A stretch of DNA of 64,000 bases from Hygrophila difformis (lineage: Eukaryota > Streptophyta > Magnoliopsida > Lamiales > Acanthaceae): positions 35,723,708 through 35,787,707 of the forward strand of contig JAOANR010000001.1 of assembly GCA_030278955.1 (NCBI GenBank), written 5' to 3'. This document shows positions 61,138 to 64,000 of this stretch, piece after piece. The first letter of the stretch is position 1. Each line of letters opens with the position of its first letter. The notes below the pieces were generated by a model. The model was not told the origin of the DNA. It did no database searches and saw only the letters and a program-made list of their open reading frames with translations. The position numbers and the translations under genes were made by a program.

Positions 61138-64000
61138 TCCCCACCCCCTTGGGAAGGTTGACCCGTCAACCGATCAGCTTCTTCCTCGTCATGCTCGAAC
61201 AGGACGAGATCTGCAACATTAAAGGTAGCATTAATTCCGTATTCAGAAGGTAATTCAAGCTTATAGGCATTATCATTTATTTTCTCTAAAACTTTAAAAG
61301 GACCGTCCCCCCTTGGGGAAAGTTTATCCTTCCGCTTTGCCGGAAATCGTTCTTTTCGCATATGGATCCACACCCAATCGCCGGGCTTCAAGAGCAATTT
61401 CTTCCTTCCTCGATTGGCGTACTTGGCATACGTCTCAGCAGCTTTGGTAAGGCTGTTTTGAACATTCTTGTGCAGCTCTTTAATTGCTCTTGCCCTGTCC
61501 CTGCCATTGACATTAAAGTGCTCATTGCGAGGCAATGGCATAAGATCGACAGGTGTTAGTGGATTAAATCCATACACTATCTCAAAAGGAGACATGTTAG
61601 TGGCACTGTGGATGTGTCTGTTATAAGCAAATTCTATGTAAGGCAGACACTCATCCCAACTCTTGTGACTAGAAGTAGTGATGATTCTCAAAAGGTTACC
61701 CAGTACTCTGTTGACGGCCTCAGTTTGCCCATCTGTTTGTGGGTGATACGCAGATGAGAACAAGAGTTTTGTGCCAATCTCATGCCAAAGAGATTTCCAG
61801 AAATAGCTGACGAATTTCGTGTCACGGTCCGACACTATAGTCTTTGGGATCCCATGGAGACGCACGACTTCTTTAAAGAACAGCTTGGCAATGTGATGTG
61901 CGTCGTTGGTCTTTGTGCATGGTATGAAGTGTGCCATTTTGCTAAACCGATCTACCACCACAAAAATTGAATCCTTGTTTCTGGTAGTGCGGGGTAGTCC
62001 GAGCACAAAGTCCATTGATAAATCAACCCATGGGCCCTCGGGAATTGGAAGAGGCATATAAAGACCATGTGGGTGTGATGTGGATTTTGCCTTCAGACAG
62101 ACAATACACTTGGAGATAAACTCATCCACATCCCTCCTCATTCCCGGCCAATAAAACCTTTCAGTCAAAATTCCAGAAGTGGCGGTTCTGCCGAAATGTC
62201 CCATGAGGTCGCCACTGTGTACCTCTCGAATGAGCAGCTCTCTAATTGATCCTCGTGGGATGCACAGTCGGTTTTCATAATACAGGAATCCCTCAAGCCT
62301 CGAAAATTCTTTAAAACCGTGTGCTTCGGTTGCCGACCAAGCTTCTTGAAAGTCCGGATCAGTGGCATATTGATCCTTCACATGTTCAAATCCAATCAGA
62401 TGAGTCGTGGCATAGGCCGCCAAGGCGTGTCTTCGGGAGAGGGCATCCGCAACAACATTTTCCTTTCCCTTTTTGTATTTGAGTACATAAGGGAAGGTCT
62501 CTATGAATCCGCTCCATCGAGCATGCCGTTTTCCCAATTGACCTTGCGTCCTAATGTGCTTAAGGGTCTCGTGATCCGTATGAATGATGAACTCACGGCC
62601 CCTTAAGTAGTGCTGCCACGTTTTCAAAGTCCTGACCACAGCGTAGAGCTCCTTGTCATAGGTTGAATAGTTCAGAACTGCTCCGGAGAACTTCTCACTG
62701 TGGTATGCCACGGGTTTTCCATCTTGAAGCAAAACTGCTCCCATCCCTGTGCCTGAAGCGTCACATTCGATCTCGAATGGCTTCTCGAAATTCGGTAGGG
62801 CCAAGACTGGGGCTTGGGTCAGCTTCTCTTTCAGCAGATCAAAACTTTTCTGCTCCGGCAGCCCCCACTTGAAAATCAATCCCTTTTTAAGCAGTGATGT
62901 GAGGGGTGCCGCTATCAGACTGAATCCAGGGACAAACCTCCGAAAGAAACCGCATAGGCCTAAGAATTGCCTAACTTCATGAACAGTGGTAGGCGGTTTC
63001 CAGTCTGAGATTGCCTTGATCTTACTGCCATCAACTTTCAATCCGCCATCTCCAACAATATAGCCCAAAAAGGATAGCTCAGTTGCATGGAACGTGCATT
63101 TCTCCATGTTGGCATACAACTGTGCATTTCGTAGAGTATTCAGTACCTGTTGGACATGGTTGATATGATCAACAGTAGTAGAACTGTAAACTAAAATATC
63201 ATCAAAATAAACAACTACAAATTTATTTATATAGGGGCGAAGGGTCTCATTCATAAGGCGCATGAAGGTGGAAGGAGCATTCGTCAGTCCAAATGGCATG
63301 ACAAGCCATTCATAGAGTCCAAATTTGGTCTTGAACGCGGTCTTCCACTCATCTCCCGGCTGCATCCGGATCTGATGATAACCACTTCGCAGATCTATTT
63401 TGGAGAAAATGCTGGCGTGGCCCAGCTCATCAAGCATGTCATCGAGACGCGGTATTGGGTGCCGGTACTTGATAGTAATGGCATTCACGGCTCTGCAATC
63501 TACACACATGCGCCAGGTTCCATCCTTCTTGGGTACCAAGAGAACAGGTACGGCACAAGGTGAGAGGCTCTCACGCACCCAACCCTTGTTCATCAATTCT
63601 TGCACTTGGCGCTGTACTTCTTTTGTCTCTTCCGGTGTCATCCGATAAGCAGGCCTGTTCGGAATGGAAGCTCCCGGCACGAAGTCAATTCGATGCTCGA
63701 TTCCTCGCAGAGGCGGTAGGCCTGATGGAACTTCTTCCGGAAAGACATCAGCATTTTTCTCTAACATCCTGGAAAATTCAGCAGGAATATTAGGTGCAGC
63801 AGTGCATGTTCTGTAAGAACTGTCAATGGGTTTAGAAAAGGTAAGGAAACAGTAACCTGTCGAATTAGGCTCGCAGAGGGTCTGATCGAAATCAGTCCTT
63901 GTCATCAGAAGACAGGGATTCGCAGACGGCTCTTGAATACAGACAGCTTTGGCTTTACCCTTCCTTTCCTCCTTTTCCTTTCTCATGTTGGCTCGTAAGG
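60909..64000 (-). CDS. RE14 Pol (5' partial): protease end, RT, RNase H, integrase
   Basis: The frame is open from the right edge to a stop at 60909; the ATG at 63986 is internal. It contains the protease-RT linker (RKEKEERKGK), RT (LVPKKDGTWRMC, YFDDILVYS), RNase H ([15 protein letters not shown]), integrase HHCC (EVHSGDLMGHFG ... CIVCLKAK), the core (DFVLGL, SDRDTKF, TEAVN), GDGPFKVLEK, and the LTR-encoded tail IPDGPCSRTRAKRF. No lesion in more than 1000 codons, so RE14 may be functional. Confidence 0.94.
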   Translation of the reverse strand, partial: LRANMRKEKEERKGKAKAVCIQEPSANPCLLMTRTDFDQTLCEPNSTGYCFLTFSKPIDSSYRTCTAAPNIPAEFSRMLEKNADVFPEEVPSGLPPLRGIEHRIDFVPGASIPNRPAYRMTPEETKEVQRQVQELMNKGWVRESLSPCAVPVLLVPKKDGTWRMCVDCRAVNAITIKYRHPIPRLDDMLDELGHASIFSKIDLRSGYHQIRMQPGDEWKTAFKTKFGLYEWLVMPFGLTNAPSTFMRLMNETLRPYINKFVVVYFDDILVYSSTTVDHINHVQQVLNTLRNAQLYANMEKCTFHATELSFLGYIVGDGGLKVDGSKIKAISDWKPPTTVHEVRQFLGLCGFFRRFVPGFSLIAAPLTSLLKKGLIFKWGLPEQKSFDLLKEKLTQAPVLALPNFEKPFEIECDASGTGMGAVLLQDGKPVAYHSEKFSGAVLNYSTYDKELYAVVRTLKTWQHYLRGREFIIHTDHETLKHIRTQGQLGKRHARWSGFIETFPYVLKYKKGKENVVADALSRRHALAAYATTHLIGFEHVKDQYATDPDFQEAWSATEAHGFKEFSRLEGFLYYENRLCIPRGSIRELLIREVHSGDLMGHFGRTATSGILTERFYWPGMRRDVDEFISKCIVCLKAKSTSHPHGLYMPLPIPEGPWVDLSMDFVLGLPRTTRNKDSIFVVVDRFSKMAHFIPCTKTNDAHHIAKLFFKEVVRLHGIPKTIVSDRDTKFVSYFWKSLWHEIGTKLLFSSAYHPQTDGQTEAVNRVLGNLLRIITTSSHKSWDECLPYIEFAYNRHIHSATNMSPFEIVYGFNPLTPVDLMPLPRNEHFNVNGRDRARAIKELHKNVQNSLTKAAETYAKYANRGRKKLLLKPGDWVWIHMRKERFPAKRKDKLSPRGDGPFKVLEKINDNAYKLELPSEYGINATFNVADLVLFEHDEEEADRLTGQPSQGGGDGVVARSTATMIPDGPCSRTRAKRFTDKIASLLRTAEFQADINREEGSSPEALILIQLEEIGDRPYMPCMGSPILH
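60927..60949. other. Near-palindrome beside RE14 pol stop
   Basis: GCCCATGCATG and CATGTATGGGC are inverted copies with one mismatch around a single G, 16 nt inside the pol stop; flanking ATTGG/CCAAT also pair. Confidence 0.7.
61138..61157 (-). other. RE14 polypurine tract
   Basis: In sense CCTTCCCAAGGGGGTGGGGA before the 3' LTR. Confidence 0.88.

Larger units (their letters stand above)
60005..64000 (-). mobile_element. RE14: Ty3/gypsy element, 5' part outside window
   Basis: 3' LTR (about 60005-61137), polypurine tract (61138-61157) and pol reading leftward from the right edge. Gag, leader and 5' LTR lie beyond 64000. Confidence 0.93.

Overview
This window is plant nuclear DNA built entirely from long terminal repeat (LTR) retrotransposons of the Ty3/gypsy (Metaviridae) type, nested inside each other. 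I found no host gene, tRNA, rRNA or CRISPR array. The plant assignment rests on primer-binding sites matching the 3' end of initiator tRNA-Met (TTGGTATCAGAGC), Gag-protease-RT-RNase H-integrase polyproteins in one frame with plant gypsy motifs (YFDDIL, DDX35E integrase, GPF module, pol ending inside the 3' LTR), and LTRs of 0.9-1.4 kb with TATA boxes. The protein motifs look closest to the chromovirus/CRM branch. That branch often sits in centromeric chromatin, so a (peri)centromeric origin is a reasonable inference, not an observation.

Layout (RE = element, numbered left to right). Left stack: RE7 (+) is interrupted by RE4 (-). RE4 is interrupted twice: in RNase H by RE3 (+), itself interrupted by RE2 (+), itself interrupted by RE1 (-); and in its 5' leader by RE5 (-), itself interrupted in gag by RE6 (+). 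The left parts of RE1, RE2, RE3, RE4 and RE7 lie outside the window. Only RE5 (16123-34132) and RE6 (21799-30838) are complete here. A short composite relict (37367-37925) separates this stack from the right one. Right stack: RE8 (+) is interrupted in gag by RE9 (+). RE9 has RE10 (+) in its 5' LTR, and RE11 (-) and RE13 (+) in its gag. RE11 carries the solo LTR RE12 (-) in its 5' LTR, and RE13 is interrupted by RE14 (-). Perfect 5-bp target-site duplications support RE5 (gtgac), RE10 (ttcgg), RE11 (tgaac) and RE12 (atgcc).

Function. RE6 has an uninterrupted 1716-codon gag-pol and near-identical LTRs and is the best candidate for an active autonomous element. RE1 and RE14 are open as far as the window shows. 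RE10 encodes only Gag and protease, and RE11 encodes a damaged Gag plus an unrelated tandem-repeat protein. Both lack RT and integrase but have similar LTR pairs, so they were probably mobilised in trans. RE5 carries four coding lesions yet its LTRs differ at only about four sites.

The most interesting signals are outside the known proteins: a leader RNA module with covarying hairpin stems shared by RE1, RE8, RE9 and RE10; inverted repeats around the pol stop codon; short tandem arrays in U3 that differ from family to family; and the tandem-repeat ORF of RE11. Sequence comparisons were made by eye, so divergence figures are approximate.
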